Shown here: piece after piece, positions 41,717-52,850 of the stretch
Numbering within the stretch: the first letter of the stretch is position 1
Layout: every line of letters begins with the position of its first letter
From: Orobanche coerulescens
Lineage: Eukaryota; Streptophyta; Magnoliopsida; Lamiales; Orobanchaceae
Assembly (NCBI GenBank): GCA_033398695.1
Contig: CM065815.1
Location: 143,265,001 to 143,329,000, forward strand
DNA length: 64,000 nt
Direction: 5' to 3'
Position numbers and translations under genes: made by a program
Notes under the pieces: generated by a model
The model's database searches: none
Told to the model about the DNA's origin: nothing
The model's input: the letters and a program-made list of their open reading frames with translations, nothing else

Positions 41717-41976
41717 CCGGTTGTGAATTATAAGCTACCAAGCCTTTTCAAATTCCGCAAAGTGTGCCGCGGCACAACTAAAGTGAGCCGCGGCACAGGG
41801 TATAGTCCCTTTTACCTGTGTTCTCGTTTTGTCGTGTGCCGCGGCACAGAGTTCGTGTGCCGCGGCTCAATGCTCAAGTGTGCCGCGGCTCATTTTTGCC
41901 GTGCGGCACGAAGTCTGATTGGTTTAGCCTCCTTGCGATTGAGCCGTGCCGCGGCTCACAATCCTGTCCGCGGCTC
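41717..41976 (-). promoter_or_regulatory. Internal copy of the palindrome array with TATA-like sequence
   Basis: Sites of the type GTGCCGCGGCAC or GAGCCGCGGCTC begin at 41764, 41785, 41836, 41857, 41880, 41946 and about 41966. Pair spacing is again 20-23 and pairs are roughly 50-66 apart. About 35 bases downstream on minus is CTTATAATTC (near 41733-41724). The same arrangement lies before the TATA box in both LTRs, so an internal promoter for the second ORF is plausible. Confidence 0.5.
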
Positions 41977-42187
41977 ATACTTGATCTCTTCCACAGGACT
42001 TTCCCGCCTGAGAATTTTGAGAAGAAAACGTTAAAGCGAGGCGAAGCAAATTGAAGCACAAAAATGATGAAAAATAAGAATCACGAATGCAAGAAAAATA
42101 ATGAAATGCAAAAATCTACAACTACGAATTCGGGTTGCCTCCCAGAAGCGCAAAGTTTATAGTCTTCATAGGACCTATTGGAGAACA

Positions 42188-44744
42188 TTAGTTCGCTTTT
42201 CGCAAACTCCATTTGGTTTCCGCCCCGTTCATCGAACCGTTCATATTTTTGTTAAAATTATGACCATTGGTCGTTAGCGATTCGACTTTCGGTTCGGTCA
42301 TCAAATGTTGTTTGCGAAAAGGTTTCGACGTGAATAACTTCCCGAAACACCCGGTTTTTCCATGACTAATTTTCCGCTGGGCTTTCGGCTTACTCTCCTC
42401 CTTCACAAACGCACTCAAGACTGCAGCAGATTTGTCCTCATGCTCGAGGAACGCCACTCGTTCTACATCCTTCTTAAGATTTGGATCATTTAACACAAAA
42501 TCTGAATTTTCCAAACGATGATTATTTCGGTGCTTTCCTCTTTCAACAACATCCACACTTTCAATTTGTGACCTTTTATCATGGCTTCCGGGACATGGAA
42601 ACGATTTGAATACTTGAAAAGTAACTTGCTCGTCTTGGACCCTCAGAGTTAACTCCCCCTTTTCCACGTCTATAAGGGTTCGGCCCGTCGCTAGAAATGG
42701 TCGTCCCAAGATGATTGGAATATCTTCATCTTCATCCATGTCGAGTACGATGAAATCGGCCGGAAAGATGAACTTATCAACCTTGACTAATACATCCTCG
42801 ATCACTCCCCTCGGATACTTTATCGATCGATCCACCAATTGTAAGGAGACTGTTGTTGGCTTGGCTTCCCCAATATTCAGCTTTTTGAAAATCGACAGAG
42901 GCATGAGGTTGATACTAGCACCAAGATCGCATAGTGCCTTATTAAATGAAAGATTCCCCATGGTGCACAGTATGTTGAAGCTTCCCGGATCTTTCAATTT
43001 AGGTGGGAGCTTCTTTTGAAGAATTGCACTGCACTCCTCTGTCAAGGCGACCGTTTCAAACTCCTCAAGCTTTCTTTTCTTCGATAATATCTCTTTCATG
43101 AACTTGACGTAACTTGGCATCTGTTCCAATGCGTCGGCGAACGGAATGTTTATGTGAAGCTTTTTAAACACATCAAGGAACTTAGAAAATTGTTTGTCCG
43201 CCCTTCTTTGCTGTAATCTCTGTGGAAACGGGACGGGGGACACACATGTCTTCGAGTTGTCCGGCTTCAAATCCTTCGACTCCTATGGCTTTAAATCCTT
43301 CTCTTCCTCAGTTTCCTTCTTCTTTTCACACCGCTCGGGCTGATCCAGCACCTCTTTCCCACTTCTTAAGCTGATTGCGTTTAGACTCTCTCTAGGATTT
43401 GTCTCTGTTGTACTCGGCAATGCTCCCTCCGGACGAGCTGTCAACACATTAGCAATTTGGCCCAGCTGGACCTCCAAGTTCCGAATGGAAGCGGAATGAT
43501 TTTGCAATGTAGATTCAGTACGGGTCATAAATTGACTCGTATTTGCCGCTAATTTTGCAAGTGCTTCCTCGAGAGACACTTTGGGGGCGGGAGGGGGCTG
43601 CTGTTGATTCTGGGCGAATGGGGGCTAGTGTGAGTTTTGTCCGTTTCTCCATGAAAAGTTGGGATGATTGCGCCACCCCGGATTATAAGTGTTGGAGTAC
43701 GGGTTATTCGGCCGATTCCCATTTCCCACGAATTGAGCCTGCTCCATCTGATGTTGCTCGAACGAGTTTCCAACTTGACACTCCGTGCTCGGGTGTGATC
43801 CGTTACACCAATTGCATGTCTCAATGGTAACGGGGGAAGGTGCGTGCGAGAATGCCTGGAGCTGTTGGGTCAAAGCGGCGACTTGAGCTGACAAGGTGGA
43901 AATCGGATCATTGCTTGAAACTTCCATGACTCTCTTCGGTGTCAATCTTTCCGATGGCCATTGGTATGCGTTTGCGGCCATATCTTCCAAAAGCACGTGT
44001 GCCTCGGCCATAGATTTTCCCATGAAGGCCCCACCAGAGGCCGCATCCACGAGGGTGCGTGTAGAAGCACTCAAACCATTATAGAACATATGAAGCTGAA
44101 GCCAATCAGGAATGCCGTGATGAGGGCATCTTCGTAGCAAATCTTTATATCGCTCCCACGCCTCGTGGAGCGATTCCATATCGTACTGACCAAAGGTGGT
44201 TATTTCGTTTCTCAACCTTGCCGTCTTAGCTGGTGGGAAGAATTTGGCAAGGAAGGCTTGCGCTAACCTCTCCCATGTTGTAATCGACCCCGGCGATAAG
44301 GAATTTAACCAAAACTTTGCTTTATCCCTCAAAGAGAAAGGGAAAAGCCTCAATCGGATGGCATCGTCGGTGACACCATTAGTCTTGAACGTGTCGCATA
44401 TCTCAAGGAAAGAAGCAATATGGGCATTCGGGTCGTCATTCGGCATCCACGAATTGGCTCGCCTGCACCATCTGAATAATAGCAGGCTTGATCTCAAAAT
44501 TATTAGCTTGGATAGTGGGACGCCGAATTCCCGAAAAATTAGCGTTGATCTGCGGCATGCCATAATCTCGAAGAGCTAGTTCCGGTTGAACTTGCCGCAC
44601 TTGGTTATCTCCTCCTTGGACTTCGATATTCTCGGCCATGTTGACCGTAAATCGCAACTCTCTTTTCTCCTTTTTGTTCCTTCTTAGCGTGCGCTCGAGC
44701 TCGGTATCCAAAGGTAGTAGGCCTTCGTTACCGAGTTTTCTCAT
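42188..44744 (-). pseudogene. Gag and protease of the Athila-like element (broken)
   Basis: The start is ATG 44744 (GLLPLDTELERTLRRNKKEK, typical Athila gag head); an alternative is 44639. A frameshift near 44450 leads into the capsid domain: DAIRLRLFPFSLRDKAKFWL, GSITTWERLAQAFLAKFFPP, ESLHEAWERYKDLLRRCPHH and AYQWPSER. TAG at about 43626 and another stop near 43283 interrupt the same frame. The protease is at 43270-42188: CDLGASINLMPLSIFKKL (active site) and IPIILGRPFLATGRTLIDV. The reading ends at WSLRKAN followed by TAA, with the typical FALLGGNPNS words just after. Where RT would normally follow, there is none. Confidence 0.9.
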
Positions 44745-44863
44745 GCACTACACGAAAGGCCCTGAAAGGAAAAACAAATAAACGAAATTAAATACACAAA
44801 AAATAAAAATAAAACGTTCAAATTAAGACTGGAAATACTTAAATCGATATTAGAAAATTTCAG

Positions 44864-44881
44864 TCCCCGGCAACGGCGCCA
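44864..44881 (-). other. Primer-binding site, tRNA-Asp type
   Basis: Minus strand reads TGGCGCCGTTGCCGGGGA, an uninterrupted 18-base site six bases inside the LTR. I recall this as the primer site of Athila-type elements, complementary to the 3' end of tRNA-Asp. Confidence 0.85.
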
Positions 44882-44887
44882 AAAACT

Positions 44888-46289
44888 TGTTGCGATATCT
44901 CTTTACACGCAAGTGCACGTCATCGTTTACAAGTAATAAAGTGATAAGTAGAGTATCGTTCCCACGAGGACTGAATCTCTAACTACCAATTTTTTCGTAT
45001 TCCAATTTTATCTGAACAATCGAATTTGGGATTTTGTAATTAATAACTAGAAGAATTACTAAAAGACTAGTATAAAACGATGGCTTGAATAAAATAAATC
45101 AAATGATGAATAAGTCTAGGATTCTGAATCCACCTTAGTTTATCCGAATTTACTCTCGATTATCCGTAATAAATAATTTTCCCAATTTATTGAAGGCGGA
45201 GATTGCTAATATATTCTACCGCCTCTCCCGAGGTCAATAGATTTATCTAAAGGCGAATAACGCACTCTATCCCTAGGTGAATTAATTCGTCAATAGGCGA
45301 AAAGCATAAAATCTCCTAAAGGCCACGTAGTTCCTATGAGTATATTCCTATCTCACAGAATAAAACGGTCCTCACCAATAGTTCCTCACCAAATCTCCTC
45401 TCCCGATTCGAAGTGAATGATTTAATCAATACAACTATTGGCCAGATAATTGCAAGCATTAAACATAATTGGGAAAACTCAATAAAAAGGTAATTAATTG
45501 GATAATCTCAATCAATTCGTCAAAACAAAGGTTTCATCAAGACCCTAGATTAGGGCTTTAGCCTGACATACTAATAATTGAAAATACAGAATGAATAAAT
45601 GAAAGCATAAAATTCAAACGCAGATGAAGTTCGGATTCCTCCGTTCTTCAGCTTCCGCCCTCTGCCTTTGAAGTCTTCTGCTTCCCTCTTCTTCTGCCGT
45701 CTCCAAGCTTAAGCTCTCAAAAATTCAAGATCCAAAGATTAAAAGATTCCAAGATCAAAAGATTAAAAGATTCCAAGATCCAAAGATTAAAAGATTCCAA
45801 GATCCAAAGATTAAAAGATGATTTAATTAGGGTCTTAAACCCTATTTATAGCTCAGCACATCTCCAAATCGCGTCCGTATCAGTAGGTCGAAAATTGGCT
45901 TCGAAACGGCCCAAAATCCGCGCGGACAACCAAAAACCGTCAATTGTGCCGCGGCGCACTAAATCTGTGTCGCGGCACATCGCCTTCAGCTGAATGCCTG
46001 GGCGTTAATTAATTCTTCTGTGCCGCGGCTCACCTGGGCTGTGCCGCGGCACAGAGTACAGTTTACTCTGCGCTCGGCTGGTGTCTTCCTGTGCCGCGGC
46101 CCTGCTTCCTTGTGCCGCGGCTCATAGCCAAAATATGCCGTTTTCGCCCGTTTTGCCTCGTTTCAGCTTCCGGACTTCAATTTCCTGTCAATCATACAAA
46201 ATTAAGGCATTAAAGGTTCATTTAGACAATTTCACTCTCCAAAATACTACAAAATAATGATAAATAAGCGTATAAAAATACGCCTAACA
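44888..46289 (-). repeat. 5' LTR of the Athila-like element
   Basis: 1402 bp, about 26 longer than the 3' LTR because of one more minisatellite unit near 45730-45810. TATA box TATAAATA on minus at 45850-45843. Confidence 0.93.
45946..46125 (-). promoter_or_regulatory. GTGCCGCGGCAC palindrome pairs, 5' LTR
   Basis: Pairs start at 45946/45967, 46020/46041 and 46091/46112, each exactly 21 bases apart, about 95 bases upstream of the TATA box. The same geometry is found in the 3' LTR. One site is perfect here (46041) and mutated there (28896, GTGCCACGGCAC). Confidence 0.7.
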
Positions 46290-46294
46290 CAAAC
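46290..46294. repeat. Athila-like element TSD, right copy (CAAAC)
   Basis: Exact partner of 27762-27766. Confidence 0.9.
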
Positions 46295-47377
46295 CACCAA
46301 ACTCTATACAACAAATTCAATTTTCATTAATATTTAAATTTTCAGCAAACTTCAAAATTAAATTCTATTTTAGTTTTCATCACATTTCTAAAACCATAAC
46401 TTCACATCTTGAAGTGGTCAATCTCAAAACATGATTTTGTTTAATTTGAAGAGAGTACTCTAAAAAATAAAATCTTAATATCTAATTAAAATTTATAATA
46501 TTCCTTAAAATTAAAATTTTTTGTTATATAAATTGCAATATTATTTAATGGAAAAAGTAAAAAAATAAGTGGGAACGGATGGTTTAAAACGAGTTGCCCC
46601 TTCGTTAAATAACTAAAATTAAGAAGTTGTACCTTAACCAATTCTTCAAGTGGGATGTGAGCAGTATTACCTTTGTCTCGCAGCGAGACAGAGAAGAGCA
46701 ATGACGAGGCAGTGGCAGAAACAAGCGTCCAAAAAAGGTACTACAAGGAATTTCTTTAGTCTCCACATTACAACGGTTTTAAGCACTATTTTAGAAATCG
46801 ATTGTACATATAAACTTAACTTCACTTTGGCCATGATTTTTAATTTTTTCATAAAAGAAAATACTTCCACCGCTCCACAGTTGTTTGCACACATCAAATT
46901 TGCAAATTCTGAACATAATCGCAACCAATGAATATAAAAAATATAGCCATTAAAGTACTTGTTAGATTTTTTTTTAACTTATAGTATTTTCAAAATATTT
47001 GTTTTTTATAATTTTTATTTATATATAGCTAAAATTATTAATATTCAAAAGGTGTATTTCTGAGATTGTGAAATCAAAGGGTACAAATATCCATGGGACA
47101 AAGGGAGTAAAACATGCCGAAATTTTAGTTAAAGGAAATTTTAGTATCACATTTCTTATGTTTAAGATCGAATATTTATTCATATATGTAAAAAAATATA
47201 AAATGCAGGTTGACAACTCATCATGTATTCTCATTATATTTTTATTTTATTTTTGCAATCAACCAATAGTGTAATTTGTTTGAAAAATATTAATTTAATA
47301 TATTAAAGTCTATTTTGCAAATAGATTCTATTATTAGAATAAAATTATGTCTAAAGCTAGTCTCCTTAAATGGGATG

Positions 47378-47380
<3 letters not shown>
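46295..47380. other. AT-rich spacer
   Basis: No gene is recognised. A small inverted repeat, TGTCTCGC and GCGAGACA, lies near 46673-46690. The rest is unique AT-rich sequence. Confidence 0.45.
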
Positions 47381-47429
<49 letters not shown>

Positions 47430-47431
<2 letters not shown>

Positions 47432-48390
47432 GTGATTTACATCTGATAACTTTTTAGATGTCATATAAACGTTTGGGTCCCAGGGATTTCATATTTTACA
47501 ACGAAGGACAAAACTTGAATTACTCAAAGTTTTTAAGGACAAAAGTCAACTTTGGTGCTGATGTCATAGGAGAGAGAGAGAGAGGAAAATCCATTTTCTT
47601 TTTCCTTTTCGCCCTCACTGTCTTTTATTTTTCCTTTTCTTTTAAACGTAATGCTACGTGAGCCGCACATACCATCCTTTGTTGTAATATTATTTAATGT
47701 ATACCTACCTGGACTGTAATATTATTTAATGTATACCATCATTTTATGGACTTCATTGTAATATTTTTGTAAAAGTTTTGAAATAAAATTCACTTGGTTC
47801 ATCCAGAGCAAAAAAGGCCACATCCTTAGGGTTTAGGGGACCCGAATCTGCCAGAGACGAGGGCAGATCAGGCGGGGGGCGACCCGAATCTGCCGTGAGA
47901 GGACCGGCCAGAAAACTCGCGGGCGGAGCTGCCCAAAAAACCCCGGGCGGGGCTGGCCGGAAAAAACCGCTAGTGACCAGCAAAAGGGGGCAAGCCGGAG
48001 AAGGAGAGGCACCGACCGGTATAGGTATCAAAAGAACCAGCGCGAGGAGGTGGTTCCGACAGCGGTGGAGCGCGATCTAGGAGGAGGCGCGAGCGGCCGA
48101 AATCTGCAGAAAATCGGTCGCGACCGAAATAAACAAAATCCAAAAAAATTCTAATATTAAACACACAGATGCCTTGTTAAGGGGAGAAGACAGAAGAAAC
48201 TGCCCGTTTCTTATTTTTTTGTTTTATTATTCAGTAATATTGAATAAACCAATTTCAAATAAATGTTTTATTCCAGGGGTAAAATGGATTTTACGCAGAA
48301 AGTCGACAATTTGCCTGAAATTAGACCTCATCGTTATTTTTGAAAACATAATGACTCAAACGTTTAGTAGTCATCTAATAAGGTAGTTGA

Positions 48391-48394
<4 letters not shown>
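47430..48394. mobile_element. Possible foldback element between TA tracts, with GC-rich core
   Basis: It is bounded on both sides by long (TA)n. The inner edges are imperfect inverses: left AACTTTTTAGATGTCATATA and AAACGTTTGGGTC, right (reverse) CCTTATTAGATGACTACT and AAACGTTTGAGTC. The centre (about 47810-48130) is GC-rich with Pro/Ala/Gly-rich frames on minus but no recognisable domain, so it may be captured sequence. Confidence 0.4.
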
Positions 48395-48439
<45 letters not shown>

Positions 48440-48442
<3 letters not shown>

Positions 48443-48690
48443 ATTGACTATGGTGGAAACACCCTTAATGGTGAAATCTAGAAACCAATTGCATTATTAA
48501 GTAATTTCATTGCATATTTGTTATTATTTGTTGCATCAAACTGGTCGCTAGTATATGCAACAAATAATGCAATAAAAAAATACATAAATGCATATAATTC
48601 TACTCATTTACAGTCGTTAGATCACTAATATCAATGGCCTACAAAAATTTCTAGATTTCACAAGGTAATTAGTTTTCATATGATCTATTT
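48440..48690. mobile_element. Possible small MITE between TA tracts
   Basis: The ends share TTGTGAAATCTAGAAA or GGTGAAATCTAGAAA in inverse orientation (near 48468-48484 and 48648-48664). (TA)n lies on each side. No coding capacity. Confidence 0.4.
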
Positions 48691-48699
48691 TATATATAT

Positions 48700-49055
48700 A
48701 TATATATAGGAGGGCTTTATTTTCAGATCTCTCTTAAGTGCGAGAACTGCGAGAACTCCTCTAAACCAATGAGATTTTTTTTTAAATATTAAAAAATATT
48801 TTTAATTCAAAGGGTATTATAGTAAAAATACAATTTTGATATTATTTTTGAATTTTTTTATTAAATATAATAGCCCCTACTGATGATAACCCCTACTATA
48901 TCTATAACCCCTACTATATAGTAGGGGTTATGATCAGTAGGGGTTGTATGCATTGACATGATGTACATTATGTATTATTAGGAGTACAAAAGGTGGTTCT
49001 CGTAGTTCTCGCACTTAACAGGGTTCTGAAAATAAAAGTACACTATATATATATA
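48700..49055. mobile_element. Foldback MITE with long inverted ends and central palindrome
   Basis: Both ends carry CTTTTATTTTCAGA-like and CTTAAGTGCGAGAAC and CGAGAACT words in inverse orientation (48713-48760 and 49000-49042). The centre is a 28-bp perfect palindrome at 48904-48931 (half-site ATAACCCCTACTAT) inside further CCCCTACT/AGTAGGGG repeats. Short TA runs flank the element. Confidence 0.65.
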
Positions 49056-49128
49056 TAGTGAAAGTGGTTGAAAAATGCATCGAGAAACAGTCTATCTCAT
49101 TAGTGACTGACATGCAAAAGCCACTTTA

Positions 49129-49412
49129 AGGGCTGTTTGGCAGTTGCTGAATGATTTGGTGCACAATGATTAAGTGGTCTGAATGATTAAGAGACTCTTA
49201 TGATATAGTGCAAAATGAAATACAATTATTTTTTATTTTATCAAAATAAAATCAGGACTCTTACTGGTTAAAGGAGGGTCAGGATACAAAACCATTCAGG
49301 GAGTTTTGGAACCATTAAGAGGCAGACACTTTTTTCGCCAAACAAAAACTACCTCTTAACGATTCAAGGATTGCCTCTTAAAGCAACGATTAAGAGGTAA
49401 ACAAACATCCCA
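49129..49412. mobile_element. Harbinger/Tourist-like MITE (284 bp)
   Basis: Ends AGGGCTGTTTGG and CAAACATCCCA are near inverses (9 of 11), flanked by TTA at 49126-49128 and 49413-49415. Inside, GAATGATT and AACCATTAAGAGG words are related to the larger element at 60558-61436, which shares the sequence GTTTGGCAGTT-CTGAATGAT. Confidence 0.6.
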
Positions 49413-49419
49413 TTAGTAT

Positions 49420-51240
49420 TCCATATAAATGGAGGCAAAAGATAAGATAATCGAAAAAAAAAAAAGATTGACCATAAGAATAAGACCAATCTATCCTAAT
49501 ATAAGATTGAGTACTCTTATTAATGTTTAGACTTCAAGACTGCATAGAGTACAAGCTACTCAATGCACGGAATTCATTGCAAGGTGAGAGTATTAAAGAA
49601 AGGGAGATTAACGATCACGGTGAATATGAAGTGCAAACCATCACGGAGTTAAAGTTACGTCTCTTTAGCTTCAATAAGTTACAACTTAGTAACAAATAAA
49701 AGAATGTCAATATAAAAGGAGCTTCAATATAGATAAGCGTACTTAGCTTTTATGTTTTATCACCTTCCTTCTTTTTCTTTAAGCTTTCATCGTTTGCATA
49801 TATTAATAGTACTTGGTATGCAAGATACTCTCTCCATAATGATTTAATATTTTGGTTGCTGTGTGCGGTGAATGACTTCAAGTTCCAAATACAAAAATAT
49901 GAAAGGTCAGTGGGTTTACATGCAGATTAATCCGATAAAGGTTGTTTCCGCACTTATTAGTTAACAATAATTAACGAGGTGTTAAATTTGCAGGTGTGGA
50001 AAAATTTAAAAATATCAATTTGAAAACAAAACACAAATCTACAAAAGGTTTTTATTTTTTGGTTAATTCTTACATATTACTATATGTGTTTCTTGCACGC
50101 AAAGGAAAGCAAAAAGACGACAGTGCGGAGGAGTAGAGCCCTTTTCCTTCGAACGGTAAAAATATAATACGTGTAAAAAGAGGTTGTGGATTCTCTTTTT
50201 GGTGTAGGCAAAAATATAATATAGATAATATACGAGTATGCATCTGTTTAAATACCACATAACATTGATAGTTGCATAAAAAGTAATAGTATTTGTTCCA
50301 TTATTGATATTATTATTCAATTTGTAATGGCTATGTTAATATTTGGCTGGCAATTTTTTTTGGACTTGCAAGTTATATCCGAAAATGTTATGGACTGGGG
50401 TAGCAATAATTGGACTATCAAATGTTGTTATCCGATATTTATTTTTTGGATACACAATTTGATAATATTTGATATAATGAGTGGTATTTTGTTTATTCAA
50501 ATTTTCACGATGTGTAAGTTATAATACTTTTCGATAAAAATATTTTATCACTAACCTATAACAATCGTAATAAAAATAAATATCAATAAAGAAGTGTTTA
50601 ATAAATATTGCTCCATATTGTGAAAATCATGATAGTTATAGTAAAATAACTTACTTTTCTACATGGTAAAGACAAAAGTATTATATTATGTGTTTACTTG
50701 ATGAGGTAATTCCACCATTTGCTTATTTAGAATTGAAGTGACATTTCACGGGTAAAATAGTATGGAGTATTAACTTGGATACTTATTGTGCAAAAAAGAT
50801 ATGTAGTTTTGTGTATGATTGAATATGTTAAATTAGCATCTATATGTTTCACAATGTTATGACCGTGACGTCAGCGCTACATAATCTTTTTGATATTTGT
50901 GTATTTATACGGCTATACGTCATTTAAACACGAACACAACACATAGACGTGGCAAAACGGGCGGGCCGGGCAGGCACGGGCCACGGTCTAAACGGACTCA
51001 GCCCCGAACAGGCAGGGCTTAAATGGGCACGGGCTAAACGGGCTCGAACCCATTTTTAAATTATAATAACAAAAGTTAAATGTAAAACATAAGGAAGAGT
51101 TCAATAGAGTCTAAACTCATTATACTATAAGCTCATTGTCTAAAACTTAGACTAGAAACATATAAAAAAAATAAAGAAACATAACAAGAAGAACTAAGCT
51201 GTAAACTCAACAAAATAGTTGCATCGGGTCCTGAGTCAGC
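49420..51240. other. AT-rich intergenic region with one possible hAT end
   Basis: No gene is recognised. At 50943 TAGACGTGGCAAAAC followed by GGGC/ACGGGC-rich sequence resembles one end of hAT-type elements (compare TAGGGATGGCAAC at 55114). No matching right end is seen. Confidence 0.4.
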
Positions 51241-51261
51241 CCAAGTTATATATGACGAAAA

Positions 51262-51660
51262 TTAGTGTCAAACATTACGCTATGAACACTTAGATACAAC
51301 CCGTGTGCATCGCACGAGTCTGAATATCATTTTGAGTTTTTGACTCAACCTCAATTAAAAGTGATGAAGTAAAGGCACCAACAATTTTCATATCCATGAT
51401 CAAAATAACAAAATTAGTGCTGAACAATACGCTATGAATATTTAGATCGAGCCCGTGTGCATCACATAAATTACGCTATGAACACTTAGATAACTGAATA
51501 AATGATCAATGTAATGATGTACAATATCCGACTTATAAAATTATTTTCAGTATTTGTGATAAGAAAATCACAATTGATGAACCTATTGACCAACAAAATA
51601 ACAAAAATTGGTGCTGAGCAATACGCTACGAACAATTAGAACAAGCCCGTCGCACGGGTT
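51262..51660. repeat. Three diverged copies of a Helitron-like end module
   Basis: A phrase ATTAGTGCTGAACAATACGC, TATGAATATTTAGA and then CCCGTGTGCATCGCAC occurs near 51262-51320, 51411-51470 and 51603-51660. The terminal CCCGT...ACGGG part is the small hairpin seen upstream of plant Helitron 3' ends. Confidence 0.5.
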
Positions 51661-51843
51661 GGACTAACTCGTGTATGAAAAAAGTAAACCTTCTCAAATT
51701 TGGTTTCATTAATGGATTAGATAAGTAATAGCCACAATTAGGAAGTGTTTTATGGGCCCCCATTAGGAATCCGTTAGCAAGGCGAGGAACAAAGAATGTG
51801 CGTTTCGTTCATATCTAAAACAAAACACTTTGAAAAACAAGAA

Positions 51844-51860
51844 GCTGGAGTAGCTCAGTC

Positions 51861-51893
<33 letters not shown>

Positions 51894-51917
51894 AAGGTTC
51901 GATCCCTTCCTCTAGCG
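51844..51917 (+). tRNA. tRNA-Asn (anticodon GTT)
   Basis: 74 bases fold as a full cloverleaf: acceptor GCTGGAG with CTCTAGC (one G:U pair), D-arm AGCTCAGTCGGTTAGAGC, anticodon arm TGTGG-CTGTTAA-CCACA with anticodon GTT at 51878-51880, variable loop AGGTC, T-arm AGGTTCGATCCCTT and discriminator G. A and B boxes are intact, and a T run follows at 51923-51927 for RNA polymerase III termination. No intron. It matches the plant nuclear tRNA-Asn as I know it. Confidence 0.96.
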
Positions 51918-52019
51918 AGTCTCTTTTTGGATTTTTATCCTCTTTCTTTCTTTCAAAATAGTTATCATAACAATCAGCAGATCGTCGCCCCAAATACATA
52001 ATCCTTATATATATTAAAA

Positions 52020-52850
52020 GAATATAGTCATTTAGAAAGGAAATTTCCGCCCAAATTTAATAAATATAATGACGTTTTTTTTAATAAAATCGTTGTAAAA
52101 AAATTAAAGAAAACATAGGTGTAATGGCGGGGTTTTTAGTAAAACTGTTGCAAAAAAATTAAAGAAAAAAAATAATAAAAGCAATAAATTTGAAGATAAA
52201 AATACGGAATTTCCCGCCCAAATTATAGTTAGTGTATAGTAGGTCGAATGGCGGCTTTATGAATAAAACCATCGCAAAAAAAAAGCAATTAATTTGAAGA
52301 TAAAAATATAGAATTTGATTACAATAAATCATCACAGCTACATTCTTCACTAGAAGGTTATTGTATAGTATTTGCAATGACGGTTTATCAAAAAACTACC
52401 CCATTAGAATTGGTGGTTTTTTTAGAATATAGTCATTTGGGAAGGAGATTTTCTGCCCAAATTTAGTCAATATAATTACATTTTTTTTAATAAAATCGTT
52501 GTAAAAAAATTAAAGAAAATATAGGTCTAATGGCGGGTTTTTTAATAAAACTGTTACAAAAAAATTAAAGAAAAAAATTAATAAAAGCAATAAATTTGAA
52601 GATAAAAATACGGGATTTCCCGCCCAAATTATAGTTAGTGTATAGTAGGTCTAATGGCGGTTTTATGAATAAAACCATCGCAAAAAAAATTAATAAAAGC
52701 AATAAATTTGAAGATAAAAATATAGAACTTGATTACAATAAATCATCACAGCCACATTCTTCACTAGCAGGTTATTGTATAGTATTTGCAATGACGGTTT
52801 ATCAAAAAACTACCCCATTAGAATTGGTGGTTTTTTTAGAATTGGCGGTT
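52020..52850. repeat. Tandem duplication, two units of about 405 bp
   Basis: GAATATAGTCATTT begins both units (52020 and 52425), and about 400 bases recur with small differences, including TTCCCGCCCAAATTATAG and CAATGACGGTTTATCAAAAAAC. Each unit holds hairpins of the type GCGGTTTTAT...ATAAAACC. It lies just before the Helitron coding remnants and could be the Helitron 5' region. Confidence 0.85.

Larger units (their letters stand above)
27767..46289 (-). mobile_element. Athila-like Ty3/gypsy element, non-autonomous, with nested element B
   Basis: LTRs at 27767-29142 and 44888-46289 are nearly identical by eye and flanked by exact CAAAC. In minus order: 5' LTR, tRNA-Asp-type primer site, gag and protease (44744-42188), an internal GC palindrome array, a second ORF of the 'putative plant transposon protein' type (41071 leftwards, split by element B), a non-coding tail, polypurine tract and 3' LTR. 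Without element B and its extra target copy the unit is about 9.2 kb. No RT, RNase H or integrase is found, so it would depend on enzymes made elsewhere. Confidence 0.92.

Noticed and set aside
46673..46690. Small inverted repeat as a terminator or operator
   Set aside because: An isolated 8-bp stem in intergenic plant DNA has no adjacent gene.
47753..48164. Pro/Ala-rich minus-strand ORFs as a host gene
   Set aside because: No recognisable domain, no clear splice sites, and they are confined to a short GC-rich island between inverted ends.
50943..51060. Complete hAT element starting at 50943
   Set aside because: Only one end resembles a hAT terminus; no inverse partner or 8-bp duplication was found.
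51763..51999. ORF overlapping the tRNA on minus
   Set aside because: It is the antisense shadow of tRNA-Asn; the tRNA fold is complete.
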